A stretch of DNA of 32,715 nucleotides from Sphaerobacter sp. (GCA_029961075.1 JASBVL010000031.1:1-32715), one strand, 5' to 3'. Shown: positions 1 through 8,131, counted from the first letter of the stretch. A program made the numbers and translations. The notes: a model not told the origin generated them from the letters alone.

Positions 1-94
1 CGACGTCGAAGCGGTCGGGCAGGCTGTCGACCACTGCCAGCGTCTGCCGGCCGATCGAGCCGGTAGAGCCGAGAATCGCGAGGCGTTGGCGCAC
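1..94 (-). CDS. dxr: 1-deoxy-D-xylulose 5-phosphate reductoisomerase, N-terminal part (cut by window edge)
   Basis: Only the first 31 codons are inside the window. They start with GTG at 94 and read into the N-terminal NADPH-binding motif ILGSTGSIGRQTL, which is diagnostic for Dxr (IspC), the MEP-pathway enzyme that turns DXP into MEP for isoprenoid synthesis. A strong Shine-Dalgarno (GGGAGGTG, complement of 101-108) overlaps the stop codon of cdsA, 13 bp upstream, so dxr is the next gene of the rpsB-cdsA operon. The neighbouring uppS uses the isoprenoid product, so the order is functionally coherent. The fragment is too short for the ORF list but the motif is unambiguous. Confidence 0.93.
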   Translation of the reverse strand, partial: MRQRLAILGSTGSIGRQTLAVVDSLPDRFDV

Positions 95-107
95 GGCGCG
101 CACCTCC

Positions 108-962
108 CTAGAGGAGCCTGGCGAGATAGTAGGCGACCGGGGCGGTGAAGAGGAGGGCATCGATGCGGTCCAGGATGCCGCCGTGCCCCGGGATCACGTG
201 CCCCATGTCTTTGATACCGAGGCTCCGCTTGATGAGCGACTCACTCAGATCGCCGAGCTGGCCCACGCCGGCCAGCACGAGGCCGACTCCGGCCGCCGCA
301 GACCAGGGGAGTGGCGCGCCGAACAGCGCGGCGGCAGCCACCCCGGCGAGGGTCCCGGCCGCGAGGCCGGCGCCGGCGCCGACGCGGGTCTTGCCGGGGC
401 TGATGGCCGGGATCAGCTTGGTCTTCCCCAGCGCGCGGCCGATCAGGTAGGCGGCGGTGTCGGTGAGCCAGGTAACGGCGAGGGTCAGGCCGAACCAGGC
501 CAGCCCCAGCCCGGTGCCCCCGGCGCCTAGCAGCTCGACCACCTGGTTGACCCAGCCCTGCGTGGCCGCGCCGGGCAGGGCCCGCAGCGCGACGACGTGG
601 GCCAGCGGTAGGGCGACGTAGAGCGTGCTGGCGACGGTCAGGGCCCAGTCCTGGAGCCCGGGGATCGGGTCCGGGCGGAGGACGGCGACGGTCAGCGAGA
701 TCAAGAGGGTGCCAGTCAGCACCACCGCCAGCACGACGGGGGCGGCCCGCAGCGCCACCGCGCCGATGAGGGCGGCCGTGGCCGCGAGCGCGACCGTCCG
801 GAGCGGGCGTGCGCCACGCGACTCCAGGGCACGCAGCAGCTCCGCGACGGCGAGGAGCCCGAGCAGCAGGACGACCGCGCTGAAGACCGGGCCACCGATG
901 AAGGCCGGGACGGCGGCCACGAGCACGATGATGACGGCACTGCGACTGCGCTGCCGCAACAT
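108..962 (-). CDS. cdsA: phosphatidate cytidylyltransferase (CDP-diglyceride synthase)
   Basis: Makes CDP-diacylglycerol from CTP and phosphatidic acid, the branch point for membrane phospholipids. The 284-residue protein is almost entirely hydrophobic helices. Its C-terminus (about residues 242-266) carries the CdsA family signature S-x2-KR-x5-KD-x5-PGHGG-x2-DR. Length is normal for the family. The ATG at 962 lacks a clear Shine-Dalgarno, and the uppS stop is only 15 bp upstream, so translation is probably coupled to uppS. CDP-diacylglycerol is also the usual precursor of phosphatidylinositol, which may link this gene to the ino1 locus near 23 kb (inference). Confidence 0.95.
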   Translation of the reverse strand: MLRQRSRSAVIIVLVAAVPAFIGGPVFSAVVLLLGLLAVAELLRALESRGARPLRTVALAATAALIGAVALRAAPVVLAVVLTGTLLISLTVAVLRPDPIPGLQDWALTVASTLYVALPLAHVVALRALPGAATQGWVNQVVELLGAGGTGLGLAWFGLTLAVTWLTDTAAYLIGRALGKTKLIPAISPGKTRVGAGAGLAAGTLAGVAAAALFGAPLPWSAAAGVGLVLAGVGQLGDLSESLIKRSLGIKDMGHVIPGHGGILDRIDALLFTAPVAYYLARLL

Positions 963-977
963 GCCGGCCAGCCCGAG

Positions 978-1799
978 CTACCCGGCGTCGCGGCCGGAGG
1001 CGGCCGGGGTGATGCCGCCGAAGCGGCGCTCGCGTTGCCGGTAGTCCTCCACGGCGCGCGTCAGATCGGCCGGGCCGAAATCGGGCCACAGGACCGGGGT
1101 GAAGTAGTACTCGGCGTAGGCGGCCTGCCAGAGCAGGAAGTTGCTGGTCCGCTGCTCGCCCGAGGTGCGGATGATGAGGTCCGGCTCGGGGAGGTCGGCG
1201 GTGTAGAGGTAACGGCTCACCAGCTCCTCCGTCACCTCCTCTGGGCGCACGCCGTCCTCAATCATCTTGCGGATCGCGTGGACCAGCTCGGCCCGGCCGC
1301 CGTAGTTGAAGGCGATGGTGAGCACGATGCGGTTGTTGTGCCGGGTCAGCGCGATGGCGTCGCGCACGGCGGCCTGCAGCGCGGGCGAGAGCCCGTCCAG
1401 GCTGCCGATGTGCCGGAGCTGGGCGCCGTGGCGGTGCAGCTCGGCCGTCTCCCGCTCGATGGCGCGGGCCAGGATCTGCAGGATGCCGTCGACCTCCTCC
1501 TTGGGGCGCCGCCAGTTCTCGGTGGAGAAGGCCCACAGGGTGAGGTAGGCGATGCCGAGCTCGGCCGCGCGGGTGGTGATCCGGCGGATGTTCTCGGTGC
1601 CGGCCTCGTGGCCGGCGAGGCGAGGCAGCCCGCGGCGCGTCGCCCAGCGCCCATTGCCGTCCATGATGATGGCCACGTGGCGCGGGACGCCGCGCGCGGT
1701 GGACGGCGCGGCGGTGTCGGTCGCCGCGGAGGGGGTGATGTCCGGGGCGACGACGCCGTTGTCAGACTTCGAGGACCTCGGCCTCTTTGTGCTTGCCAA
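978..1799 (-). CDS. uppS: undecaprenyl/polyprenyl diphosphate synthase (cis-prenyltransferase)
   Basis: Builds the cis-polyprenyl diphosphate carrier of peptidoglycan and wall-glycan synthesis. The family hallmarks are present: HVAIIMDGNGRW near the N-terminus, with the Mg-binding Asp at about residue 47, and the C-terminal series RTSGE, SNFLLWQ, AYAE and WPDF. The start is uncertain. The open frame runs back to an ATG at 1865 deep inside frr, and there is no ATG or GTG in frame between the frr stop and the HVAIIMD motif. I chose a TTG at 1799, which has a GAGG about 8 nt upstream and gives 273 residues with a 40-residue polar N-terminal tail. It overlaps frr by 38 bp. Confidence 0.9.
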   Translation of the reverse strand: MASTKRPRSSKSDNGVVAPDITPSAATDTAAPSTARGVPRHVAIIMDGNGRWATRRGLPRLAGHEAGTENIRRITTRAAELGIAYLTLWAFSTENWRRPKEEVDGILQILARAIERETAELHRHGAQLRHIGSLDGLSPALQAAVRDAIALTRHNNRIVLTIAFNYGGRAELVHAIRKMIEDGVRPEEVTEELVSRYLYTADLPEPDLIIRTSGEQRTSNFLLWQAAYAEYYFTPVLWPDFGPADLTRAVEDYRQRERRFGGITPAASGRDAG

Positions 1800-2319
1800 T
1801 CTTGTCCGCCTCGCTGATGAAGCGATTGGTGAGCTCCTGGATCTGATGCTCGGCACGGCGCTCATCGTCCTCGCCGATCTGCTTTTCCTGCAGGAGCTCC
1901 TTGATGTGCGTCAGGGCGTCGCGACGCACGTTTCGGATCGCCACCCGGCTCTCCTCGACCTTCTGCCGTACCACCTTGACCAGCGCCCGGCGGCGCTCCT
2001 CGGTGAGCGGCGGGATGGTGATGCGCAGGACCTGGCCGTCGTTCGACGGGTTCAGCCCCAGGTCGGAGCTGCGGATGGCCTTCTCGATCACCCCGATGGC
2101 GCCGCGGTCCCAGGGCTGGACGACCAGCAGCCGGGGCTCCGGCGCGCTGATGCCCGCGATTTGATTCAGCGGGGTGGGGGTGCCGTAGTAGTCGACCTCC
2201 AGCCGCTCGATCAAGGCCGGCGACGCACGGCCGGTTCGGATCCCGGCCAGCTCGCGCTGCAAGGCTTCGAGGGTTTTCCCCATTCGTTCTTCGGCATCGG
2301 CTAGCACGTCGTCGATCAC
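1762..2319 (-). CDS. frr: ribosome recycling factor
   Basis: Splits post-termination ribosomes together with EF-G. The 185-residue length and whole-length pattern are those of RRF: the N-terminal helix with ELAGIRTGRAS, the central LLVVQPWD and NDGQVLRITIPPLTEERR segments, and the C-terminal arginine/glutamate-rich helix. It begins at GTG 2319 with AGGAGG five nt upstream. It lies 64 bp after pyrH in the usual bacterial order pyrH-frr-uppS-cdsA. Confidence 0.98.
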   Translation of the reverse strand: MIDDVLADAEERMGKTLEALQRELAGIRTGRASPALIERLEVDYYGTPTPLNQIAGISAPEPRLLVVQPWDRGAIGVIEKAIRSSDLGLNPSNDGQVLRITIPPLTEERRRALVKVVRQKVEESRVAIRNVRRDALTHIKELLQEKQIGEDDERRAEHQIQELTNRFISEADKIGKHKEAEVLEV

Positions 2320-2383
2320 TCTGGCCTCCTGCGTCCTGTGCCCGCGCCGGCCGGTGATGGCTCGCGGGGGCGGCGAACCGATG

Positions 2384-3702
<1,319 letters not shown>

Positions 3703-3756
3703 AGGTCCTCCTCGTGGACTGCCCGGGGCAGCCTGCGCCCGGTTCCAGACATGGAG

Positions 3757-3778
3757 CGGCCGGCGCGTGCGCCGGCCG
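3757..3778 (-). terminator. strong hairpin between rpsB and tsf (attenuator candidate)
   Basis: A perfect 10-bp inverted repeat (arms 3757-3766 and 3769-3778, CGGCCGGCGC / GCGCCGGCCG) begins 15 nt after the rpsB stop. There is no U-tract on the minus-strand transcript. It resembles the hairpins that follow isolated genes in this window, so it may end part of the rpsB transcripts and set the S2:EF-Ts ratio. An RNA-stabilising role for the upstream message is equally possible. Confidence 0.55.
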
Positions 3779-3792
3779 ACGGTACAGCAGCC

Positions 3793-4635
3793 TCAGCGGC
3801 GCGACGGAGGCGTTTCGGTATCGAGCTCCTCCACCTCCTCGCCCTCGAAGGGCTCGTCGTCGAGGGCGTACGTGGGGATCTCCTCCGGCTCCTCGTCGAC
3901 GCCGGGCTCCCCGGCCATGGTGCTCTCGAGCTGCGTGCGTCCTTCGATCAGGGCGTCCGCGATCCGCGACGTGATGAGCCGCACCGAGCGGATCGCGTCG
4001 TCGTTGGCCGGGATGACGTAGTCGACCAGGTCCGGATCGCAGTTGGTGTCGACCATGGCGATGATCGGGATGCCCAGCCGCCGCGCCTCGGCCACGGCGA
4101 TGCTCTCCCGCTTGGTGTCGACGATGAAGACCGCGGCGGGGAGCTGCGTCATGTCGCGCATCCCGCCCAGGGAGTCGCGCAGCTTCTGCAGCTCGCGGAG
4201 CTTGCGGATCGCTTCCTGCTTGGGCAGACTGTGGATCTCGCCCGTGGCGACCTGGCGCTCGAGCTCCTTGAGGTAGCGGAGTCGCGACCGGATCGTGACG
4301 AAGTTGGCCAGCGTCCCCCCGAGCCAGCGCCGGTTGACATAGAACATGCCGCTCCGCTCCGCCGCCTGCTGGACGGCATCCTGCGCCTGCTTCTTGGTGC
4401 CGACGAAGAGCACCCGCCCGCCGCGCGCGGCGAGGTCGCGGGCGAACGCTTGCGCCTCAGCCAACAGGCGCACCGTCTGCTGCAGGTCGATGATGTGGAT
4501 GCCGTGCCGCTCGGTGAAGATGTACGGGCGCATCTTGGGGTTCCAGCGCTTGGTCTGGTGACCAAAGTGGACTCCCGCCTCCAGCAGCGCCTTCATGCTC
4601 ACCCGAGTGGCTTCGGTGTCGGGTGTGGTAACCAC
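3793..4635 (-). CDS. rpsB: 30S ribosomal protein S2
   Basis: Small-subunit protein S2. The N-terminal motif [30 protein letters not shown], and [20 protein letters not shown] identify it. At 280 residues it is longer than the common form of about 240. The extra part is a very acidic C-terminal tail rich in Glu and Asp (about residues 240-275). GTG start at 4635 with AGGAAGG upstream. First gene of the translation/lipid operon and transcribed from its own promoter at 4759-4788. Confidence 0.98.
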   Translation of the reverse strand: MVTTPDTEATRVSMKALLEAGVHFGHQTKRWNPKMRPYIFTERHGIHIIDLQQTVRLLAEAQAFARDLAARGGRVLFVGTKKQAQDAVQQAAERSGMFYVNRRWLGGTLANFVTIRSRLRYLKELERQVATGEIHSLPKQEAIRKLRELQKLRDSLGGMRDMTQLPAAVFIVDTKRESIAVAEARRLGIPIIAMVDTNCDPDLVDYVIPANDDAIRSVRLITSRIADALIEGRTQLESTMAGEPGVDEEPEEIPTYALDDEPFEGEEVEELDTETPPSRR

Positions 4636-4687
4636 GGTACGTCCTTCCTGGTGTTACATCGTCCGTGCCCATCATCCCGGCCGAGGA

Positions 4688-4702
4688 CCACGCAGCGCGT
4701 GG
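4688..4702 (-). promoter_or_regulatory. hairpin in the rpsB leader
   Basis: The roughly 115-nt leader between the predicted rpsB start of transcription (about 4752) and the GTG start holds a 6-bp stem-loop (CCACGC, loop AGC, GCGTGG). Ribosomal protein operons often use such leaders for autogenous control, and S2 leaders are known in other phyla. I cannot match this one to a described S2-binding motif. Confidence 0.35.
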
Positions 4703-4758
4703 CACACCAGGGGCGGTCCGGGCACGTGTAAATCTGGCGGCAGGTACCGCCGGCGGTC

Positions 4759-4788
4759 AGTATAGCACAGCGTGCATTCGCTGCTCAA
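4759..4788 (-). promoter_or_regulatory. rpsB operon promoter
   Basis: On the minus strand: -35 TTGAGC (4783-4788), 18-bp spacer, extended -10 TGC-TATACT (-10 at 4759-4764). The predicted start of transcription is near 4752. Immediately downstream lies a 12-bp perfect palindrome ACCGCCGGCGGT (4746-4757). A short stem-loop, GGCGG / CCGCC at 4736-4751, would sit at the very 5' end of the transcript. Confidence 0.75.
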
Positions 4789-4824
4789 TCGGCCGGGTGG
4801 GTCGGCCGCGAGCGGGCGCGTGGC

Positions 4825-5739
4825 CTACGGGGCGAGGTCCAGGTAGTCCTCGACGACGTAGCCCGCGCCCTCGTCCGTCTCCACCGGCCACCAGGTGTAG
4901 CCATCCGCCGTCACCGACTCCCCGGTGATGGTCAGTTCCGTACCCTCGGCGAGGGTGGCGACGACCTCACCGCTGGCGCTGGGGGTGTCGCGCAGGTTGA
5001 CTCCGCTTCCCCCGGTGTTGGCGACCACGACCGTGGCCCCGGCACGCAACACGTCCGGTTGGGCCGGCGTGTCGGTGCCGCTGGTGGGCAGCGGGCGCGG
5101 CGTGCCTACTGCGCCGGCGCCGGTGGTCGGGCTGGCGCCCACCACGACCGTGGGGACGGTGCCGGCGTCGGTCGGCTCGTCAGCGCTACCCGTGCCATCC
5201 CCGAGGAGGGACTGGAACAAGAACCACACGAACCCGAGCATGAGGATGACGCCGACGACCGGGACCGCGATGCGGAGGTAGTCGGTCCAGTACCGCTCGT
5301 CGCTGTAGTACGTGAACTGGCGCTCGCTCCCGCTGGTGAAGGGGGCGCGGGGGCGCTCGTACGAGGCGGTATGCTGGATGTCCTCCTCGTCGTCGGGGTC
5401 ATCGGGGCGCCGGCCGCCGGAGTACCGATGCATGTCACCTCCTCGCGCGGAGCGCGGCGGGGCCAGGTGCAGGGGCGCCACGTCGGGGTCGCCGTACGGG
5501 TCGGGGTGCGAGCGTGTGCCGATGGTGGCGGCCTCAACGGTCGGCTCGACCCCGCCATCACCCACCATCTCCTCGGCGGGCTCCCAGTAGTTCCCCATGC
5601 CCCGATCGCAGTCCAGGTCGTCCTCGCCGACGAGATGGCTCTGCTGGGGCGAGTAGAGCAGCGGATTTCGGCACCAGCCCTTGCGCCAGATCGGCGCCGG
5701 CTCGTAGTGCTTGCAGGTGCTGCACTTCCGTACGGTCAT
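4825..5739 (-). CDS. membrane-anchored zinc-ribbon-like / SH3b domain protein
   Basis: 304 residues in three parts. (1) An N-terminal segment with four cysteines, C6-x2-C9, C23 and C44, in a pattern that could bind one zinc. (2) A disordered, acidic and proline-rich stretch, then one transmembrane helix at about 154-178. (3) A Thr/Pro/Gly-rich linker and a C-terminal bacterial SH3 domain (about 234-301, with VNLRDTPSASGEVVATL and GYTWWPV). The expected topology is a cytoplasmic zinc module and an external SH3b domain that could touch the cell wall. The function is not known. The gene follows two bactofilin genes but has its own promoter at 5874-5902. Confidence 0.8.
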   Translation of the reverse strand: MTVRKCSTCKHYEPAPIWRKGWCRNPLLYSPQQSHLVGEDDLDCDRGMGNYWEPAEEMVGDGGVEPTVEAATIGTRSHPDPYGDPDVAPLHLAPPRSARGGDMHRYSGGRRPDDPDDEEDIQHTASYERPRAPFTSGSERQFTYYSDERYWTDYLRIAVPVVGVILMLGFVWFLFQSLLGDGTGSADEPTDAGTVPTVVVGASPTTGAGAVGTPRPLPTSGTDTPAQPDVLRAGATVVVANTGGSGVNLRDTPSASGEVVATLAEGTELTITGESVTADGYTWWPVETDEGAGYVVEDYLDLAP

Positions 5740-5850
5740 GGCTCCCCCTCGCGCCGGGTGCGATCGCGGAGCCGCCGGGGTATGGCGAGGCGTGCACCGG
5801 GGACGCGCGACGACGCAAGGCGCTCAGACCCGCCCCCGCTCGTAAGTTAA

Positions 5851-5861
5851 CCCCCCCCCCC
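5851..5861. repeat. homopolymer run of 11 C (G on the transcribed minus strand)
   Basis: Eleven consecutive C on the plus strand sit only a few bases downstream of the predicted start of transcription (about 5867) of the SH3b gene. The start codon is at 5739, so the run lies in the untranslated leader. It is the longest mononucleotide run I noticed in the window and stands next to the palindrome CCGCCGGCGG (5860-5869). Confidence 0.9.
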
Positions 5862-5873
5862 GCCGGCGGCGCC

Positions 5874-5902
5874 ATTATAGCACGCGCCTCCCGCCCGCCA
5901 CA
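5874..5902 (-). promoter_or_regulatory. promoter of the SH3b gene
   Basis: Consensus -10 TATAAT (5874-5879) with a TGC extension directly upstream. The -35 at 17 bp is weak (TGTGGC, 5897-5902). It lies between the stop of the upstream bactofilin gene (5929) and the G-run in the leader. The leader is about 127 nt. Confidence 0.7.
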
Positions 5903-5928
5903 GGGCCGCGACGCGTGCACCACCGGCG

Positions 5929-6453
5929 CTACTCCTCCGGCTTCGCCCGCTGTCCGCCGCCCGACGACGGGGGCGTGGGGGTGCCCTCCGTCGACTCCTC
6001 GGCGAAGCGCCGCAGCATCTGGGGCAGCGCGTCGGCCGCCGAGGGCTCGCCGGTCGTCGGCAGGGCCGGGGTGCCGCCGTGGTCCATGTGCAGCTCGCCC
6101 TCGTAGATGGCGCCCTCGTTGATCACCAACGTCTCGGTGCGCACCGTGGCCCGGACCCGGCCGGTCGGCATGATTTGCAGTTTGCCGCGGCAGGTGATCT
6201 GCCCCTGCAAGTTCCCGGCGACGGTGATGTGGGCGGCCTCAACGGTGGCGTCCACGTCGGCGCCCTCGGCGATGTACACCAGGCCCTGGGTGCGGAGCGT
6301 GCCGCGGAGCTGTCCCTCGATCCGCAGGTCACGCTCCGAGGTGAAGGTGCCCTCTACCGAGGAATGGCGGTCGATGAGGCTGTAGCTCTCCGGCACCTGC
6401 GGGCTGACGCCCTCACCGTAGCCGCCGCTGGTCCCGCCTGCTCGATAGGACAT
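5929..6453 (-). CDS. bactofilin family protein A
   Basis: 174 residues: a short polar N-terminus, a central bactofilin (DUF583) domain of about 100 residues, and a disordered Pro/Gly/Glu tail. The domain shows the regular short beta-turn repeats of the family (VEGTF, LRIEGQLRGTL, IAEGADVDATVEAAHITVAGNLQG, LQIMPTGRV, LVINEGAIYEGEL). Bactofilins polymerise without nucleotides into filaments that scaffold wall and polarity functions. ATG at 6453 with GGGAGGAGG upstream, 35 bp after bactofilin B, so the two are one operon. Confidence 0.92.
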   Translation of the reverse strand: MSYRAGGTSGGYGEGVSPQVPESYSLIDRHSSVEGTFTSERDLRIEGQLRGTLRTQGLVYIAEGADVDATVEAAHITVAGNLQGQITCRGKLQIMPTGRVRATVRTETLVINEGAIYEGELHMDHGGTPALPTTGEPSAADALPQMLRRFAEESTEGTPTPPSSGGGQRAKPEE

Positions 6454-6488
6454 GGTCGTCCTCCTCCCAATCCCCTGGACAGGCGGAG

Positions 6489-7130
6489 CTACTGGCCGGA
6501 GCGCCGCGCCTTGGAGCCCGCGCTGCCGGTGGAGTACTGCGCCTCGGCGGAGCTGCCGCTGCCCTCCATCTGGAGCTGTCCGCTCAGCCGGGCGCCCTCA
6601 TGCACGACCAGCTTGGGGGCCTTGACGTCGCCGGAGACGTGGCCCTGCGGCAACACCTCGAGCCGGGAGCGGGCCTCGACGCGGCCGCGGACCAACCCGG
6701 CGACCACGACGTTGTCGGCGTAGATCTCGGCGTCGACCTGTGCCCCCTCGGCAACGTAGAGGTCGTGGGTGGCGTGGAGCTCGCCGTCGGCGCGGCCATG
6801 GACGTGGAGCGAGCCCTCGGTCCGCAGCGTGCCGTTCCAGTGGGCGTTGCCCGCGATCACGCTGGTGTTGGTGTCCGGGGTCTGCCAGGAGCCCCGCGGC
6901 GCGGGGGTCGGGCCAGCGGGCGTCGCGACCGGCATCGTCCCGGAGAAGTCGGTGCTGCGCGCGGGCGCCACGGACTCGCCGCGGTCCGACGTCGCGAACT
7001 GTGACGTCTCCTGGGGCTCTCCGAAGCGGTACTCATCGGTGTGCGGCTCGGTCTCGGTCTGCAGTTGCTGGCGCAGATTGGAGATCTGCCGCTGGAACGA
7101 TTCGCTGCGGTTCTCTTTCCGGAAGATCAT
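6489..7130 (-). CDS. bactofilin family protein B
   Basis: 213 residues from the ATG at 7130, which follows a clear GGGAGGGAAGG. The open frame continues upstream to 7487, but that part is Trp/Arg-rich, unlike any bactofilin, and overlaps the promoter, so I exclude it. Residues 1-25 (MIFRKENRSESFQRQ onward) form a charged helix that could attach to the membrane surface or coil. A disordered Pro/Ala linker follows, then the bactofilin domain at about 95-190 with repeats such as LHVHGRADGELHA and LYVAEGAQVDAEI. Two different bactofilins side by side suggest co-polymers. The Ser/Gly-rich C-terminus ends in basic residues. Confidence 0.92.
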   Translation of the reverse strand: MIFRKENRSESFQRQISNLRQQLQTETEPHTDEYRFGEPQETSQFATSDRGESVAPARSTDFSGTMPVATPAGPTPAPRGSWQTPDTNTSVIAGNAHWNGTLRTEGSLHVHGRADGELHATHDLYVAEGAQVDAEIYADNVVVAGLVRGRVEARSRLEVLPQGHVSGDVKAPKLVVHEGARLSGQLQMEGSGSSAEAQYSTGSAGSKARRSGQ

Positions 7131-7461
7131 CGCCTTCCCTCCCGGCATCAGCCATCCGAGCGTCGCGGTCGTCAGACGAGAGGTGGGTGCCACCGTGGCG
7201 GGCCAGAGCCAGCTCCGGCACCAGGCACGCAGGCTGTCCGGGATGCTACCGACGCGGGGCCACCACCCGCGCAACGGCCCAGTCCACGGGGCAACGGGGT
7301 TCGTCCGTTCCAGGTCGGGGCCGAACGTGCTCGTAATCGTCCGCCAGATCTCGGTCCGTGGTCGAACTACCATTGGCCCCCACTTTCCAGGGATTGTACT
7401 ATGGGCGTTTGGCGGCCGCATCCCACTCGCGGGCCGAGCGAGCGCCGCGTCGCCGATCGAT
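7131..7461 (-). other. long untranslated leader of the bactofilin operon
   Basis: About 330 nt separate the predicted start of transcription (near 7461) from the bactofilin B start codon. The minus-strand frame is open, but its translation is not protein-like and has no ribosome site near its candidate starts. A TACAAT at 7393-7398 could be a second, weaker -10, but it has no matching -35. I recognise no riboswitch class here. Confidence 0.45.
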
Positions 7462-7467
7462 ACCGCC

Positions 7468-7496
7468 AGTATAGGGTGTACGTACATCCTTGTCTA
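7468..7496 (-). promoter_or_regulatory. bactofilin operon promoter
   Basis: Minus strand: -35 TAGACA (7491-7496), exactly 17-bp spacer, -10 TATACT (7468-7473). The spacer is occupied by a palindrome, listed separately. Confidence 0.75.
7474..7489. promoter_or_regulatory. operator-like palindrome filling the bactofilin promoter spacer
   Basis: The sequence GGGTGTACGTACATCC has a perfect 10-bp core TGTACGTACA (7477-7486) and flanking GG/CC pairs with one mismatched pair. It fills the spacer between -35 and -10, the classical place for a dimeric repressor or a MerR-type activator. The regulator is unknown and no regulator gene is adjacent. Confidence 0.5.
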
Positions 7497-7635
7497 GCGG
7501 TCACGGCCGGGGTCAGGGGCGGCGTCTGGCGGCCCCGCGCGGTGGGGCGGGGGACGATGGGGGTATGTGTGGTGCGGGGCGATGGCGTGCCCCGGGGCCG
7601 GAGCGTGGCACGGGGGCGTCTGGTGATGAGGTGGC
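7497..7635. other. intergenic region between the bactofilin promoter and the small membrane protein
   Basis: GC-rich stretch without a gene. I see no convincing plus-strand -10/-35 pair for the gene at 7636. The only clear signal nearby is the minus-strand bactofilin promoter. Confidence 0.4.
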
Positions 7636-7920
7636 ATGGACGGCCGGCAACCTGACAGGAGGGACCCGGGGCCTTGGGTCTTTGTGGGCATCCTCGTGGG
7701 GTTTAAGCTCTGGACGTTGCTCGTGATCCTCCTCGTGGCCACGTCGTGGCGCACGGTGTGGTTCATCATCGCCACGCACGCCCTGTGGGTCTTCATTGGC
7801 CTGGCGGTGCTCTGGGGCCCGGCGATCTTCTGGCTGCGGCTGTGCCGCGCCCGCGCGCGCCGGCGCCAGCTCGTGCGCGCCGAGTGGGAGGTCGAAACCC
7901 CGCACCAGACGCGTCGCTGA
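7636..7920 (+). CDS. small two-helix membrane protein of unknown function
   Basis: 94 residues: a short polar N-terminus, two hydrophobic helices (about 14-37 and 42-65, rich in Trp, Val, Leu and Ile), and an Arg-rich cytoplasmic tail (LCRARARRRQL). The start at 7636 has GATGAGG upstream. The hydrophobic pattern and positive-inside tail suggest a real gene, but I recognise no family. It is the only plus-strand gene between 1 and 13.8 kb and is transcribed toward the tRNA. Confidence 0.6.
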   Translation: MDGRQPDRRDPGPWVFVGILVGFKLWTLLVILLVATSWRTVWFIIATHALWVFIGLAVLWGPAIFWLRLCRARARRRQLVRAEWEVETPHQTRR

Positions 7921-7937
7921 GCGCGGCGCTGAGGGAG

Positions 7938-7973
7938 AAAAAACCAGCCCGAGGGGTTCCCCTCGGGCTGGTT
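7938..7973 (-). terminator. intrinsic terminator of the tRNA-Arg gene
   Basis: Perfect 15-bp stem (arms 7942-7956 and 7959-7973, AACCAGCCCGAGGGG and its complement) followed on the minus strand by a run of six T (7943-7938). It begins 18 nt after the mature tRNA 3' end. This is the one classic U-tailed terminator in the window. On the plus strand it lacks a T-run but could slow transcripts from the gene ending at 7920. Confidence 0.9.
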
Positions 7974-7990
7974 GGATTGCCATCGTGCGG

Positions 7991-8063
7991 TACGCCCGGC
8001 AGGATTCGAACCTGCGGCCTTTTGCTCCGGAGGCAAACGCTCTATCCACTGAGCTACGGGCGC
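7991..8063 (-). tRNA. tRNA-Arg (anticodon CCG)
   Basis: Minus-strand cloverleaf of 73 nt: acceptor GCGCCCG paired with CGGGCGT (the first pair is G-U), D-arm AGCTCAGTGGATAGAGC, anticodon stem TTTGC/GCAAA with loop CTCCGGA giving anticodon CCG, variable loop AGGCC, T-arm GCAGG-TTCGAAT-CCTGC, discriminator A. It reads the CGG codon, common in such GC-rich genes. CCA is not encoded (CCG follows), so it must be added after transcription. Confidence 0.97.
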
Positions 8064-8080
8064 ATGCCACTGCGCCGGAT

Positions 8081-8109
8081 AGTATACCACGTCGGCCAGG
8101 AGGCGGCAA
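8081..8109 (-). promoter_or_regulatory. tRNA-Arg promoter
   Basis: -35 TTGCCG (8104-8109), 17-bp spacer, -10 TATACT (8081-8086); start of transcription near 8074, about 11 nt before the mature tRNA 5' end. The short leader (GGCGCA, 8071-8076) can pair with TGCGCC (8059-8064), which includes the first five bases of the tRNA. Confidence 0.8.
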
Positions 8110-8131
8110 CGACGCCGGCACGCCGGTGTCG
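8110..8131 (-). terminator. hairpin after the ABM-fold gene
   Basis: Ten paired positions (arms 8110-8119 and 8122-8131, CGACGCCGGC / GCCGGTGTCG) with one non-Watson-Crick pair. It lies downstream of the gene ending at 8261 and directly abuts the -35 of the tRNA promoter. There is no U-tract. Confidence 0.4.

Noticed and set aside
3757-3778. End of the rpsB operon at the hairpin before tsf
   Set aside because: No promoter is visible between the hairpin and tsf and the gene order is a classic operon, so I treat it as a partial attenuator only.
7131-7487. N-terminal extension of bactofilin B by 119 codons
   Set aside because: The translation is Trp/Arg/Pro-rich, unlike the family, and would start upstream of the promoter; a strong ribosome site stands before the ATG at 7130.
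7938-7973. Terminator assigned to the plus-strand gene at 7636-7920
   Set aside because: The T-run lies on the minus-strand side, after the tRNA; on the plus strand the hairpin is followed by mixed sequence.
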